Shown piece after piece: positions 1 through 7,063 of a stretch of 9,028 nt of DNA. Origin of the DNA: Oscillospiraceae bacterium (GTDB lineage Bacteria > Bacillota > Clostridia > Oscillospirales > Oscillospiraceae); NCBI GenBank assembly GCA_017399325.1, contig JAFQDY010000208.1:1-9028 (forward strand), written 5' to 3'. Position numbers and translations under genes: made by a program. The first letter of the stretch is position 1. Each line of letters begins with the position of its first letter. The notes under the pieces are model-generated. The model had not been told where the DNA came from. It made no database searches and was given only the letters and a program-made list of their open reading frames with translations.

Positions 1-10
1 AAAAAAACAC

Positions 11-39
11 TTGCATTCTGCATTCGCTTGTGGTATGAT
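11..39 (+). promoter_or_regulatory. Sigma-A-type promoter of rpmE (extended -10)
   Basis: The -35 box TTGCAT (11-16) is separated by exactly 17 bases from the -10 box TATGAT (34-39). A TG at 31-32 makes this an extended -10. The start point should fall near base 46, giving a leader of about 60 bases before rpmE. Box sequences and spacing are read directly; activity is inferred. Confidence 0.72.
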
Positions 40-106
40 ACTCGGGCGATTAATGAATTGCTAGGGTAATTATGCCCTTTTAGTCTACTAGAAAGAGGTG
101 AACAAC

Positions 107-307
107 ATGAAGGAAGGTATCCATCCCAATTACGAACAGACAACCATTCGTTGCGCTTGCGGTAACGTCTTTACAACCGGTTCTACCAAGAAGGACATCA
201 AGGTTGAAATCTGCTCCAAGTGCCACCCTTTCTATACCGGCAGACAGAAGCTGGTTGACACCGGTGGACGTGTTGATCGTTTCAATAAGAGATTCGGTCT
301 GAAGTAA
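107..307 (+). CDS. rpmE: 50S ribosomal protein L31, zinc-binding type
   Basis: This is a 66-residue protein of the large ribosomal subunit; L31 sits at the central protuberance and contributes to the bridge with the small subunit. It begins MKEGIHPNY and carries the four cysteines of the zinc-binding (C+) L31 form: C16, C18, C36 and C39, in the CxC...CxxC arrangement. The C-terminus (DTGGRVDRFNKRFG) is typical of the family, and the length is normal. I place the start at ATG 107 because GAAAGAGGTG (91-100) is a good Shine-Dalgarno 6 bases upstream. An in-frame GTG at 98 lies inside that ribosome-binding site and is unlikely to be used. The gene has its own promoter and is followed at once by an intrinsic terminator, so it is probably monocistronic. 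C+ L31 proteins are zinc-dependent and are often exchanged for a C- paralogue under zinc shortage; no Zur site is evident here. Confidence 0.96.
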   Translation: MKEGIHPNYEQTTIRCACGNVFTTGSTKKDIKVEICSKCHPFYTGRQKLVDTGGRVDRFNKRFGLK

Positions 308-313
308 GAGTCT

Positions 314-353
314 AAGTCCGTACTGCGTTTGCAGTACGGACTTTTTCTTTTTT
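314..353 (+). terminator. Strong intrinsic terminator after rpmE
   Basis: A perfect 13-bp stem (AAGTCCGTACTGC at 314-326 with its exact complement at 331-343) closes a GTTT loop. It is followed by a T-rich tract to 353 interrupted by one C. It begins 6 bases after the rpmE stop codon. The reverse strand lacks a T-run, so it acts in the plus direction only. It separates rpmE from hflX. Confidence 0.95.
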
Positions 354-374
354 GTATCTTTTTGCAGATTTATG

Positions 375-404
375 TTGTACGAAAGGGCAAAATCGTGGTA
401 TAAT
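375..404 (+). promoter_or_regulatory. Promoter of hflX (consensus extended -10)
   Basis: The -10 is a perfect TATAAT (399-404) preceded by TG at 396-397 (TGGTATAAT). A -35-like TTGTAC lies at 375-380 with an 18-base spacer. Transcription should begin near 411, leaving a leader of roughly 28 bases before the hflX ATG. It lies directly downstream of the rpmE terminator, as expected for the first promoter of a new unit. Confidence 0.82.
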
Positions 405-438
405 ATCAGATAATGAAAATTTTGCCGGGGGAGCGCCC

Positions 439-1704
439 ATGGAAGTGAAATTCGAAAACAAAATAGAGCGCGCGGTGCTGGTGGGCCTGAATGCAGACAC
501 CTTCACAAAAGAGCAGACGGCCACCGATGAAACGTTGGAAGAGTTAGAAGCGCTGCTGGAAACCGCCGGCGGTTTTTGCACAGGCAAAGTGCTGCAAAAT
601 CGCCACGCCCCCGACCCCCACAGTTTTATCGGCGAGGGCAAGGCCCAGGAAGTGAAAATGCTGGTGGAATTCACCGAGGCCACTATGGTGGTCTTTGACA
701 ACGAACTGTCTGCCGGCCATATTCGGGCGCTGGAAGAAATTCTGGGCGTAACGGTACTGGACAGAAGCGCACTGATTTTGGACATTTTTGCCCAGCGGGC
801 AAAGACAAAAGAGGGCCGTTTGCAGGTGGAACTGGCCCAGTATAAATATCTGCTGCCCCGGCTTTCCGGTATGGGCAAATCTTTGTCCCGCCAAGGCGGC
901 GGCATCGGCACAAGAGGCCCCGGCGAAACAAAACTGGAGTCCGACCGCCGGCATATCCGGGAGCGGATCACCCGGCTGGAACACGAACTGGAGCAGGTCC
1001 GACAGGTGCGGGGCGTTCAGCGAGAGAGAAGACAGAAAAATTCCGTGCCTGTGGTCGCCATCGTGGGGTATACCAATGCAGGCAAATCCACGCTCCTTAA
1101 CAAACTGACCGACGCGGGGATCCCCGCCAATAACCGGTTGTTTGACACCTTGGATACCACATCCCGCCAACTGACCGTTTCGGACAATCTGGATGTGATC
1201 CTCTCCGACACCGTTGGCTTTATCGCAAAACTGCCCCACCATCTGGTGGATGCATTCCGGGCCACCTTGGAGGAACTGGAATATGCGGATCTTTTGCTCC
1301 ACATAATTGACGCGGCAGACCCGGACAGGGAAGCCCACATTCAGGTGGTCAACGGCCTGATCGGAAAACTTGCCAAACCCGGCACAAAAGTGCTGGAATG
1401 CTATAACAAGGCCGACCTTGTCAGCCCCCAGGACATTCCTGTGGGCAAGGAAATCGTGAAGATTTCCGCAAAACAGGGCTACGGCATGGACAATCTTCTC
1501 AAAGCCATAGAGAAGGCTTTGGGCCATAGCCGCCACCATATCGTGGTGACGCTGCCTTATTCTATGGGCGGCCTGCTGGACACGCTGCACTCCGGCGCCC
1601 AGGTGCTTTCCGAGGACTATACCCAGGAGGGCATCGTGGTGGAAACCGTTGTAGACCCCATTTTGTACGGACGGCTGAAAGCGTATATCACAAAGGAGTG
1701 TTAA
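439..1704 (+). CDS. hflX: GTPase HflX
   Basis: This 421-residue protein of the Obg-HflX GTPase superfamily binds the large ribosomal subunit and, in characterised bacteria, splits stalled or hibernating 70S ribosomes. The N-terminal HflX domain covers about residues 1-170, including the conserved FIGEGKAQEV stretch. A glycine-rich linker follows (GGGIGTRGPGETKLE), then a helical segment and the G domain. In the G domain G1 is GYTNAGKST (210-218), the switch I region has TTSRQ (240-244), G3 is DTVGF (257-261), G4 is NKAD (323-326) and G5 is SAK (343-345). Length is normal. I start at ATG 439, 5 bases after GGGGGAG. The frame is open further upstream to a TTG at 352, but that lies in the terminator T-tract and before the promoter. 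The next gene begins 3 bases after its stop, so it is probably co-transcribed with it. Confidence 0.96.
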   Translation: MEVKFENKIERAVLVGLNADTFTKEQTATDETLEELEALLETAGGFCTGKVLQNRHAPDPHSFIGEGKAQEVKMLVEFTEATMVVFDNELSAGHIRALEEILGVTVLDRSALILDIFAQRAKTKEGRLQVELAQYKYLLPRLSGMGKSLSRQGGGIGTRGPGETKLESDRRHIRERITRLEHELEQVRQVRGVQRERRQKNSVPVVAIVGYTNAGKSTLLNKLTDAGIPANNRLFDTLDTTSRQLTVSDNLDVILSDTVGFIAKLPHHLVDAFRATLEELEYADLLLHIIDAADPDREAHIQVVNGLIGKLAKPGTKVLECYNKADLVSPQDIPVGKEIVKISAKQGYGMDNLLKAIEKALGHSRHHIVVTLPYSMGGLLDTLHSGAQVLSEDYTQEGIVVETVVDPILYGRLKAYITKEC

Positions 1705-1707
1705 ACC

Positions 1708-2331
1708 TTGGATGAATATCTGGTGCCAACCGGGTACGGTGAAGATGAATTCATAGAGAAAAAATCCAGATTTATCGGCAGGGTTTGGCTTGTGGAATCG
1801 GAAGAAGAGGCCCTTGCCCGCATTGCCGAAATGAAAAAGCAGCACTACGATGCCACCCATAACTGCTGGGCCTATGTGATCAAAGACGGCCCGATGCGAT
1901 TCTCCGACGACGGAGAACCGGGGGGTACGGCGGGCAATCCCATGATGATGGTGCTGCAAAAAGAGAATCTTTACAATGTCTGCTGCGTGGTGACCCGCTA
2001 TTTCGGCGGCACGTTACTGGGCGCAGGCGGCTTGGTCCGGGCCTACACAAAAGGCGCGAAGATCGCCATTGACGCGGCAGGCAAGTCTATGAAGCGGGTG
2101 TGGAGCGTGATCTATCTGCCCTGCCCCTATACTTATTACGAGCGCGTAAAACTGGAAGTGGAGGCCCAAGGCGGCATCATTCGGGACACCCAATTCGGCT
2201 CGGAAGTGGAGTTGGAGATCCTGGTGGCCCAAGGCGATACCCAGAAGTTTTTAGATAAGATCGTGGATATGACCGCCGGCACTGTGGAGGGCATGGAAAC
2301 TGCCCAAGAGTACCGGGCATTTCCGGTGTGA
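1708..2331 (+). CDS. YigZ/IMPACT family protein (UPF0029), TTG start
   Basis: This 207-residue protein belongs to the YigZ/IMPACT (UPF0029) family. The N-terminal IMPACT domain has both family signatures: FSDDGEPGGTAGNPM (65-79) and TRYFGGTLLGAGGLVRAY (96-113). A C-terminal ferredoxin-like domain (DUF1949-type) covers roughly residues 135-205. Length matches the family. The eukaryotic relative IMPACT regulates the translation kinase GCN2; the bacterial role is not firmly established, so I give no symbol. The start is a TTG at 1708, supported by AAAGGAG at 1692-1698 (9 bases upstream), only 3 bases after the hflX stop. No in-frame ATG lies nearby, and the peptide from TTG (MDEYLVPTG) looks like a normal family N-terminus. 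The context suggests translational coupling with hflX. Confidence 0.93.
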   Translation: MDEYLVPTGYGEDEFIEKKSRFIGRVWLVESEEEALARIAEMKKQHYDATHNCWAYVIKDGPMRFSDDGEPGGTAGNPMMMVLQKENLYNVCCVVTRYFGGTLLGAGGLVRAYTKGAKIAIDAAGKSMKRVWSVIYLPCPYTYYERVKLEVEAQGGIIRDTQFGSEVELEILVAQGDTQKFLDKIVDMTAGTVEGMETAQEYRAFPV

Positions 2332-2344
2332 TGAGGTGAAATGA

Positions 2345-3358
2345 ATGACCATTCGGGAAGAACTGGAAAGATTGGAACATACGCAACTGGATAAAAAAGC
2401 CGCATTTTCCGACGAATCGCGGGGCAGACTCCGCCCGGAAGACCCAAAAACGGAGGATGTGCGCACGGTTTATCAGCGGGATACGGACAAGATCATTCAC
2501 AGTAAGGCCTTCCGCCGGCTGATGCACAAGACCCAGGTGTTTTTGCAGCCGGAGGGTGACCACTACCGCACCCGTATGACCCACACCATCGAGGTGGGCA
2601 GGATCGGCCGTACCATTACCAAAGCCCTGAACCTAAATGAAGATTTGTCGGAAGCCATTGCCATGGGCCACGATCTGGGCCATACCCCTTTCGGCCACGC
2701 AGGCGAAATTGCCCTGTCCGAGGCTATGGGTCAGCCCTTCCGCCACAATGAGCAGAGTCTGCGGGTGGTGGATATGCTGGAAAATGACGGCGAGGGTCTG
2801 AACCTGACTTACGAAGTCCGTATGGGCATTTTGGGACATACCGGTGAGCGCATTCCCGAAACTTTGGAAGGCAAGATCGTCCGCTGGGCAGACCGTATGG
2901 CCTATGTGAATCACGACATCGACGATGCCATCCGGGCAGGCATTTTAAGCAATTCGGACATTCCCAAGTCCATTCGTAAGATCTTGGGCGAGGGTTACTC
3001 GGAGCGGATCAACACCCTGGTGTGCGATATGATCACTACTTCCCGGGAGGCAGGGGACATTCACCTGTCGAATCAAGTGGAGCAGGCTTTGGCAGAGTTG
3101 CGGGAATTTATGTTCCAGCGGGTCTACCGCAATCCGGTGGCTAAGGGCGAGGAGTCCAAAGCCAGAGATATGCTCAAGCGGATGTATGAATACTACTACG
3201 CCCATCCGGAGGCCCTTCCCGAGGACTTCCAACCCCAAATGTCTTTGGAGGGTATGGAGCGCACGGTCTGCGACTACATAGCCGGTATGACCGACAATTA
3301 TGCCGTTGACAAATATACCAAACTTTTCATCCCTGCGGGGTGGCAAGTTCACGGATAA
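2345..3358 (+). CDS. dgt: dGTP triphosphohydrolase-like HD-domain protein
   Basis: This 337-residue cytoplasmic enzyme belongs to the dGTPase group of HD-domain hydrolases, which cleave dNTPs to deoxynucleoside plus triphosphate and so tune dNTP pools. The metal-binding HD set is visible: H80 (in RMTHTIEV), H109-D110 (in MGHDLGHTPFGHAG) and D183 (in WADRMAYVNHDIDDA). The N-terminal FRRLMHKTQVF motif and the DHYRTR segment are also typical. Its length fits the shorter clostridial form. The start at ATG 2345 has GAGGTG at 2333-2338, 6 bases upstream; an ATG at 2341 is out of frame. It follows the YigZ-family stop by 13 bases and lies directly ahead of dnaG, a common clostridial arrangement. Substrate preference cannot be read from the sequence, so the symbol means family membership only. 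Confidence 0.92.
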   Translation: MTIREELERLEHTQLDKKAAFSDESRGRLRPEDPKTEDVRTVYQRDTDKIIHSKAFRRLMHKTQVFLQPEGDHYRTRMTHTIEVGRIGRTITKALNLNEDLSEAIAMGHDLGHTPFGHAGEIALSEAMGQPFRHNEQSLRVVDMLENDGEGLNLTYEVRMGILGHTGERIPETLEGKIVRWADRMAYVNHDIDDAIRAGILSNSDIPKSIRKILGEGYSERINTLVCDMITTSREAGDIHLSNQVEQALAELREFMFQRVYRNPVAKGEESKARDMLKRMYEYYYAHPEALPEDFQPQMSLEGMERTVCDYIAGMTDNYAVDKYTKLFIPAGWQVHG

Positions 3359-3369
3359 TGTGATATAAT
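3341..3369 (+). promoter_or_regulatory. Candidate extended -10 promoter for the dnaG-sigma genes
   Basis: A perfect TATAAT at 3364-3369 has TG at 3361-3362 (TGATATAAT). The best -35 at 17-base spacing is TGGCAA (3341-3346), only 3 of 6 matches, so the extended -10 would carry recognition. It straddles the end of the dGTPase gene and lies 32 bases before the dnaG ATG. It would let dnaG and the two sigma genes be transcribed apart from hflX. Confidence 0.66.
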
Positions 3370-3401
3370 AATCTGTAAATCTTAGGAAAGGGGCGAGAAA
3401 T

Positions 3402-5153
3402 ATGGCGTTTCCCCAATCTTTTATCGACGAATTGGTTGCCCGCAATCCCATTGAGGATGTGGTGGGTCAGCACGTTGTTTTGAAGCGCTCCGGCGCAAAT
3501 ATGTTCGGTCTTTGCCCCTTCCACGGTGAGAAGACCGCGTCGTTTTCCGTTGCCCCGGACAAAGGTATCTACTACTGTTTCGGCTGCCACAAAGGCGGCG
3601 GTGTCATCAACTTCGTGATGGAGTTGGAAGGCTTAAGTTACCCGGACGCCGTCCGTTCACTGGCCAAACGGGCCGGTATGGAGGTGCCGGAAGACGAGCA
3701 GTATCAGAGCCGTTACCGGGTCCAGGAGCGCCAGTGGGCGCTGCACAAAGAGGCCGCCCGTTTCTTCCATTCTCAACTCTATGCCCCTGTTGGCAAACAG
3801 GCGCTGGAGTATGCGCTGGGACGGGGTCTGTCCAAGGGAATCCTCACCACATTCGGCGTGGGTTATGCGCCGGACAGTTGGGATTCTATGGTCAAGGCTT
3901 TGCGGGGTAAAGGCTACACGGAGGAAGAATTGATCACTTCCGGCCTTGTGAGCAAGTCCCAGAAAACCGGCAATATTTTCGACCGTTTCCGGGATCGGCT
4001 GATGTTCCCCATCATCGATGTGCGGGGCAATGTGATCGGCTTTGGCGGCCGCGCTTTGAAAAATGACAAAGATATCGCCAAGTACTTAAACTCCCCGGAA
4101 ACGATCATTTTCAACAAGCGGAAGAATCTGTTCGGCTTGAATCTGGCCAAAAAGACAAAGGCCAACTGCCTGATTTTGGTGGAGGGCAACATCGATGTGG
4201 TGTCTATGCATCAATACGGTTTTGACAATGCGGTGGCTTCCTTGGGCACCAGCCTGACAGAAGAACAGGCCGCCCTGATCACCCGCTATACCGAGCAGGT
4301 CGTTTTGCTTTACGATAGCGATACGGCCGGTCAAAATGCTACCGCCCGGGCCATTCCTATTTTGGAAAAGGCCGGTCTGCGGGTGAAAGTTCTGCAGATC
4401 GAAGATGCCAAAGACCCGGACGAATTCTTGAAAAAATTCGGCGCAGACCGATTCAAAATGCTTTTGGAAGGCTCGTCCAACCGGGTGGAGTACCAGTTAA
4501 ATGCCATTCGGAAAAAGTATGACTTAAGTGTTGACGACCAGAAGATCCGCTATGTCCACGAATCGGCAGAACTGATCTGCACCCTGGACAGTTCTGTGCA
4601 GCGGGAAGTGTACGGCGGCCGTGTGGCAGAGGCGGCAGGTATCAGCGCGGATGCCATGAAGATGGAGATCACAAAGGCATTCAAAAAGCGTGCCAATCAA
4701 GAGAAAAAACGACAGGAAAAAGTGAACTTGGCACCTATGCAGGCTTTGCAGCCTAAGGACAAGTCCATTCGCTATGACAATATGAAATCCGCCCGGGCAG
4801 AGGAAGTGGTGATCGCCCAGATCTTCCGGGAGCCGGCTTTGCTGGATGTGTGCGGCAGCCTGAATGAAGGGCAGTTTTCCGTAAATCTGCTGGGTCGTGT
4901 GTACGCCCAGGCAAAAAAACGCCACAGTTTGGGTATGGAAGTATCCTTGGGTGTCCTTGCGGACATCACCCCGGAGGAAGCCTCCCATTTGGCGGGCATT
5001 TGCCAGCAGCAGGCGGGTGTGGTCAATGAAGATGCTCTGCGGGATTGCATCAAGACCATCACCAACGAGGCCCAAAGCCGACAGGTCAGTTCCGATGACG
5101 ACCTGCTGGCGCTGAGAAACCGAATGAAAGAAAGCAAGGGATTCGATACATGA
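3402..5153 (+). CDS. dnaG: DNA primase DnaG
   Basis: This 583-residue primase makes RNA primers at the replication fork and binds the replicative helicase. The N-terminal zinc-binding domain has C38, H41, C59 and C62 (CPFH...CFGC), the CHC2 arrangement. The RNA polymerase core includes a TOPRIM domain with its acidic metal ligands: E261 (in VEGNID), D305 and D307 (in YDSDTAGQ). A C-terminal domain at about 461-583 corresponds to the helicase-interaction region and is, as usual, the least conserved part. The motif is more often VEGYMDV; here Y and M are replaced by N263 and I264, but the catalytic residues are intact. Length is slightly below the usual 600 or so. The ATG at 3402 has AGGAAAGGGG 8 bases upstream. 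The stop overlaps the next gene's start (ATGA), indicating translational coupling to the sigma factor. Confidence 0.97.
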   Translation: MAFPQSFIDELVARNPIEDVVGQHVVLKRSGANMFGLCPFHGEKTASFSVAPDKGIYYCFGCHKGGGVINFVMELEGLSYPDAVRSLAKRAGMEVPEDEQYQSRYRVQERQWALHKEAARFFHSQLYAPVGKQALEYALGRGLSKGILTTFGVGYAPDSWDSMVKALRGKGYTEEELITSGLVSKSQKTGNIFDRFRDRLMFPIIDVRGNVIGFGGRALKNDKDIAKYLNSPETIIFNKRKNLFGLNLAKKTKANCLILVEGNIDVVSMHQYGFDNAVASLGTSLTEEQAALITRYTEQVVLLYDSDTAGQNATARAIPILEKAGLRVKVLQIEDAKDPDEFLKKFGADRFKMLLEGSSNRVEYQLNAIRKKYDLSVDDQKIRYVHESAELICTLDSSVQREVYGGRVAEAAGISADAMKMEITKAFKKRANQEKKRQEKVNLAPMQALQPKDKSIRYDNMKSARAEEVVIAQIFREPALLDVCGSLNEGQFSVNLLGRVYAQAKKRHSLGMEVSLGVLADITPEEASHLAGICQQQAGVVNEDALRDCIKTITNEAQSRQVSSDDDLLALRNRMKESKGFDT

Positions 5154-6016
5154 CTCCAACTTTAACGGAGCAAAAAGAAACGATCATTACCCACGGGGAA
5201 GACGAAGCCCGGCAGTATCTGCAGCAGATCCGTTCCATTCCCCGGTTGACCCCGGAGCAGGAACGGGAACTGGCGCAAAAATGCGCTGCCGGCGATGGAG
5301 AGGCCATTCGTATGATGGTCAGTGCAAACTTGCGGCTGGTAGTGTCTGTTGCCCGGGAATATGCAGGCAGAGGCGTGCCTCTGCTTGACCTGATCCAAGA
5401 GGGCAGTATCGGCCTTTTGGTGGCGGCCAAGAAATTTGACCCCACATTGGAATACCGGTTCTCCACCTACGCCACCAAATGGATCCGGCAGGGTGTCAGC
5501 CGGTGTGTCCTCAATCACGCGAGCCTGATCCGTGTGCCTGTCCATACGGCAGAACGGATCCGGAAAGTGATGGCCTCCAAAACCGCGTTGGAGCAGATGT
5601 TGGAACGGGAACCGGAAGTTTGGGAGATCGCCGAACACAGCGGCATATCCGAAAAGAAAGTAAATGAGTACTTATCTTTAATGCCCCAGGTCTGTTCCAT
5701 CGATGCCCCGGCAGGTGATGAAGATGCTACATTGCAAACTTTTCTGGAGGACTTGCAAGCGCCACAACCGGAAGAAACTTTGGTGCGGCAGGAACTGGAA
5801 CACACCCTCGATGTGCTTTTGGGTATGCTGGACCAGCGGCAGCAGCGCCTGGTGCGCCTGCGGTTCGGTATGGAAGACGGCATCTGTTATTCTTTGGAAG
5901 CCATCGGTGAAAAACTGGGCGTTTCCAAAGAGCGCGCCCGGCAGATCGAGCGTCAGGCTATGGATAAACTGCACCGCTTGGGCGCGGATCTTGGATTGGA
6001 GGACTTCCTTCGATGA
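5150..6016 (+). CDS. Sigma-70 family factor in the rpoD position, lacking region 1.1
   Basis: This 288-residue sigma factor has regions 1.2 to 4.2 and no region 1.1. Region 1.2 is ARQYLQQIRSIPRLT. Region 2.2 contains D80-LIQEG, the core-binding helix. Regions 2.3/2.4 read FSTYATKWIRQ (104-114). Region 3.0 contains VPVH with H132 and E135, equivalent to E. coli H455 and E458, which read the extended -10. The sigma finger begins at D185-AP. Region 4.2 reads VSKERARQIE (258-267) and keeps most -35 contact residues. The oddity is K110 where RpoD has the first Trp (W433) of the WW dyad. Housekeeping sigmas of Clostridia are usually longer, about 350 residues or more. The ATG at 5150 overlaps dnaG by 4 bases and has AAGGGA at 5136-5141. 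It may be the organism's main sigma or a derived paralogue; I withhold rpoD because of the missing region and the K110 change. Confidence 0.9.
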   Translation: MTPTLTEQKETIITHGEDEARQYLQQIRSIPRLTPEQERELAQKCAAGDGEAIRMMVSANLRLVVSVAREYAGRGVPLLDLIQEGSIGLLVAAKKFDPTLEYRFSTYATKWIRQGVSRCVLNHASLIRVPVHTAERIRKVMASKTALEQMLEREPEVWEIAEHSGISEKKVNEYLSLMPQVCSIDAPAGDEDATLQTFLEDLQAPQPEETLVRQELEHTLDVLLGMLDQRQQRLVRLRFGMEDGICYSLEAIGEKLGVSKERARQIERQAMDKLHRLGADLGLEDFLR

Positions 6017-7050
6017 TGGAATTTGAATTTGAACCTTTCGCCTGGGATCTGGCAATGAAGCAGCTGAAACCGGGCGATCGTCTGTCTGCTGTCCGGTGTC
6101 TTGCTTTGTTGGAAGATATGTCCGACGCGGACGTGGAAACGGCGCTTTTCGACCTTGAGGAAAAAGGGATCACCCTTGATATTTCAGACCTGCCGAAAGA
6201 CAGTGGCAGCGGTGAGACCGCTGCGCGTTTGCAGCAGGAACAGCGCCTTGCCAAAAACGGAAACCTTGCGGAAGAACTTTCCGAAAATGATGCTCTAAGG
6301 CTTTATCTTGAGGAACTTTCCCAAATTCCGGAAACCGGTGATATAAATTCGCTGGCAGAGCAATATCTGTCCGGCGATATGGATGCGGCAAAAGAACTGG
6401 CGCAGGCATCCTTGCATTTGGTGCTGGAACGAGTCTACGAAATGACAGGCCGGGGCGTGTTGCTGCTTGACTTAATTCAGGAAGGCAGCCTTGGTCTGTG
6501 GCAGGGCATTGGCCGCTACCATGGCGGCGATTTTAACCACCACATTCTTTGGTGGATCGACCAGTATCTGGCAAAAGTGGTGCTGCTGCAAGCCAGAGAA
6601 AGCGGTGTGGGCGAGAAGATGCGTACCGGCCTGAAGGACTTCCGGGATATGGATAACCAACTGCTCTCCCAGTTGGGAAGGAACCCCTCTTTGGAGGAGA
6701 TCGCGGAGGCGCTCCATATTTCTGTGGAGGAGGCCGCTGTTTATGAGGCTGCGCTGAATCAGGCACGCGCCCGCCAGCGGATCGACGCAGAGCGCGCCCC
6801 CAAGGAGGAAGATCCCGACGATAACCAGCATGTGGAAAATACCGCTTATTTTCAGGAAAGACAGCGGGTCCAGGAGCTGCTTTCCACATTGTCCCAGCAG
6901 GAAAAGAAGGTTTTGGTCTACCGATTTGCGCTGAAAGGCGGCATACCCTTGACACCGGAGGCAACGGCAGCAGAACTGGGACTTACCAAAAGCGAAGTAA
7001 TGAAAATTGAACGGGCTGCCTTGCAGAAATTGCGCAAGCAGCAACAATAA
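6013..7050 (+). CDS. Divergent sigma-70-like protein with degenerate DNA-reading residues
   Basis: This intact 345-residue gene overlaps the preceding sigma gene by 4 bases (ATGA), with GGAGG at 5998-6002. Residues about 1-65 resemble sigma region 1.1, notably MSDADVETALFDLEEKGITL. Region 1.2 follows (DALRLYLEELSQIP). Region 2.2 is well kept (D153-LIQEGSLGL), so core RNA polymerase binding is plausible. The promoter-reading parts are not kept: FSTYATWWIRQ becomes FNHHILWWIDQ (174-184), the H455 and E458 equivalents are K202 and T205, and region 4.2 reads LTKSEVMKIE (324-333) instead of VTRERIRQIE. The sigma finger is replaced by an acidic stretch (APKEEDPDD). Frame and codon use are normal, so this does not look like a pseudogene. 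It could be an alternative sigma with unusual promoters or a non-initiating core competitor. I know of no named family member with this role. Confidence 0.85.
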   Translation: MMEFEFEPFAWDLAMKQLKPGDRLSAVRCLALLEDMSDADVETALFDLEEKGITLDISDLPKDSGSGETAARLQQEQRLAKNGNLAEELSENDALRLYLEELSQIPETGDINSLAEQYLSGDMDAAKELAQASLHLVLERVYEMTGRGVLLLDLIQEGSLGLWQGIGRYHGGDFNHHILWWIDQYLAKVVLLQARESGVGEKMRTGLKDFRDMDNQLLSQLGRNPSLEEIAEALHISVEEAAVYEAALNQARARQRIDAERAPKEEDPDDNQHVENTAYFQERQRVQELLSTLSQQEKKVLVYRFALKGGIPLTPEATAAELGLTKSEVMKIERAALQKLRKQQQ

Positions 7051-7063
7051 GGAGGAACGAAAG

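Noticed and set aside
63..78. Leader hairpin AGGGT/GCCCT upstream of rpmE as a regulatory element.
   Set aside because: Five base pairs with one wobble is too weak to support a call; L31 autoregulation is known in E. coli, but nothing here matches it specifically.
98..106. GTG start for rpmE at 98.
   Set aside because: The GTG is part of the AGAGGTG ribosome-binding site for ATG 107, and the three extra residues are not typical of L31.
352..438. Upstream in-frame extension of hflX from a TTG at 352.
   Set aside because: It begins in the rpmE terminator T-tract, precedes the promoter, and has no ribosome-binding site; ATG 439 has a good one.
544..1959. A 471-codon open frame on the minus strand.
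   Set aside because: It lies antisense to hflX and the YigZ-family gene, both with clear family motifs; its peptide is rich in His, Gln and Phe, as expected from mirrored GC-biased codons, and matches no family I know.
3306..3311. Perfect TTGACA near the end of the dGTPase gene as a -35 box.
   Set aside because: At 16-18 bases downstream there is no TATAAT-like sequence; the real -10 at 3364 is too far away.
3329..3341. Short hairpin ATCCC-TGC-GGGGT as a terminator before dnaG.
   Set aside because: The stem is only about 5 bp including a wobble pair, the loop is 3 bases, and no T-run follows; it lies inside coding sequence.
6339..6347. TGATATAAA inside the second sigma-like gene as an internal promoter for cmk.
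   Set aside because: The -10 is 5 of 6, but no acceptable -35 lies at 16-18 bases and it is about 700 bases before cmk; this is probably chance.
7007..7063. Longer cmk start at 7007.
   Set aside because: It overlaps the end of the second sigma-like gene, and the added peptide does not resemble CMP kinases; GGAGG sits correctly before ATG 7064.
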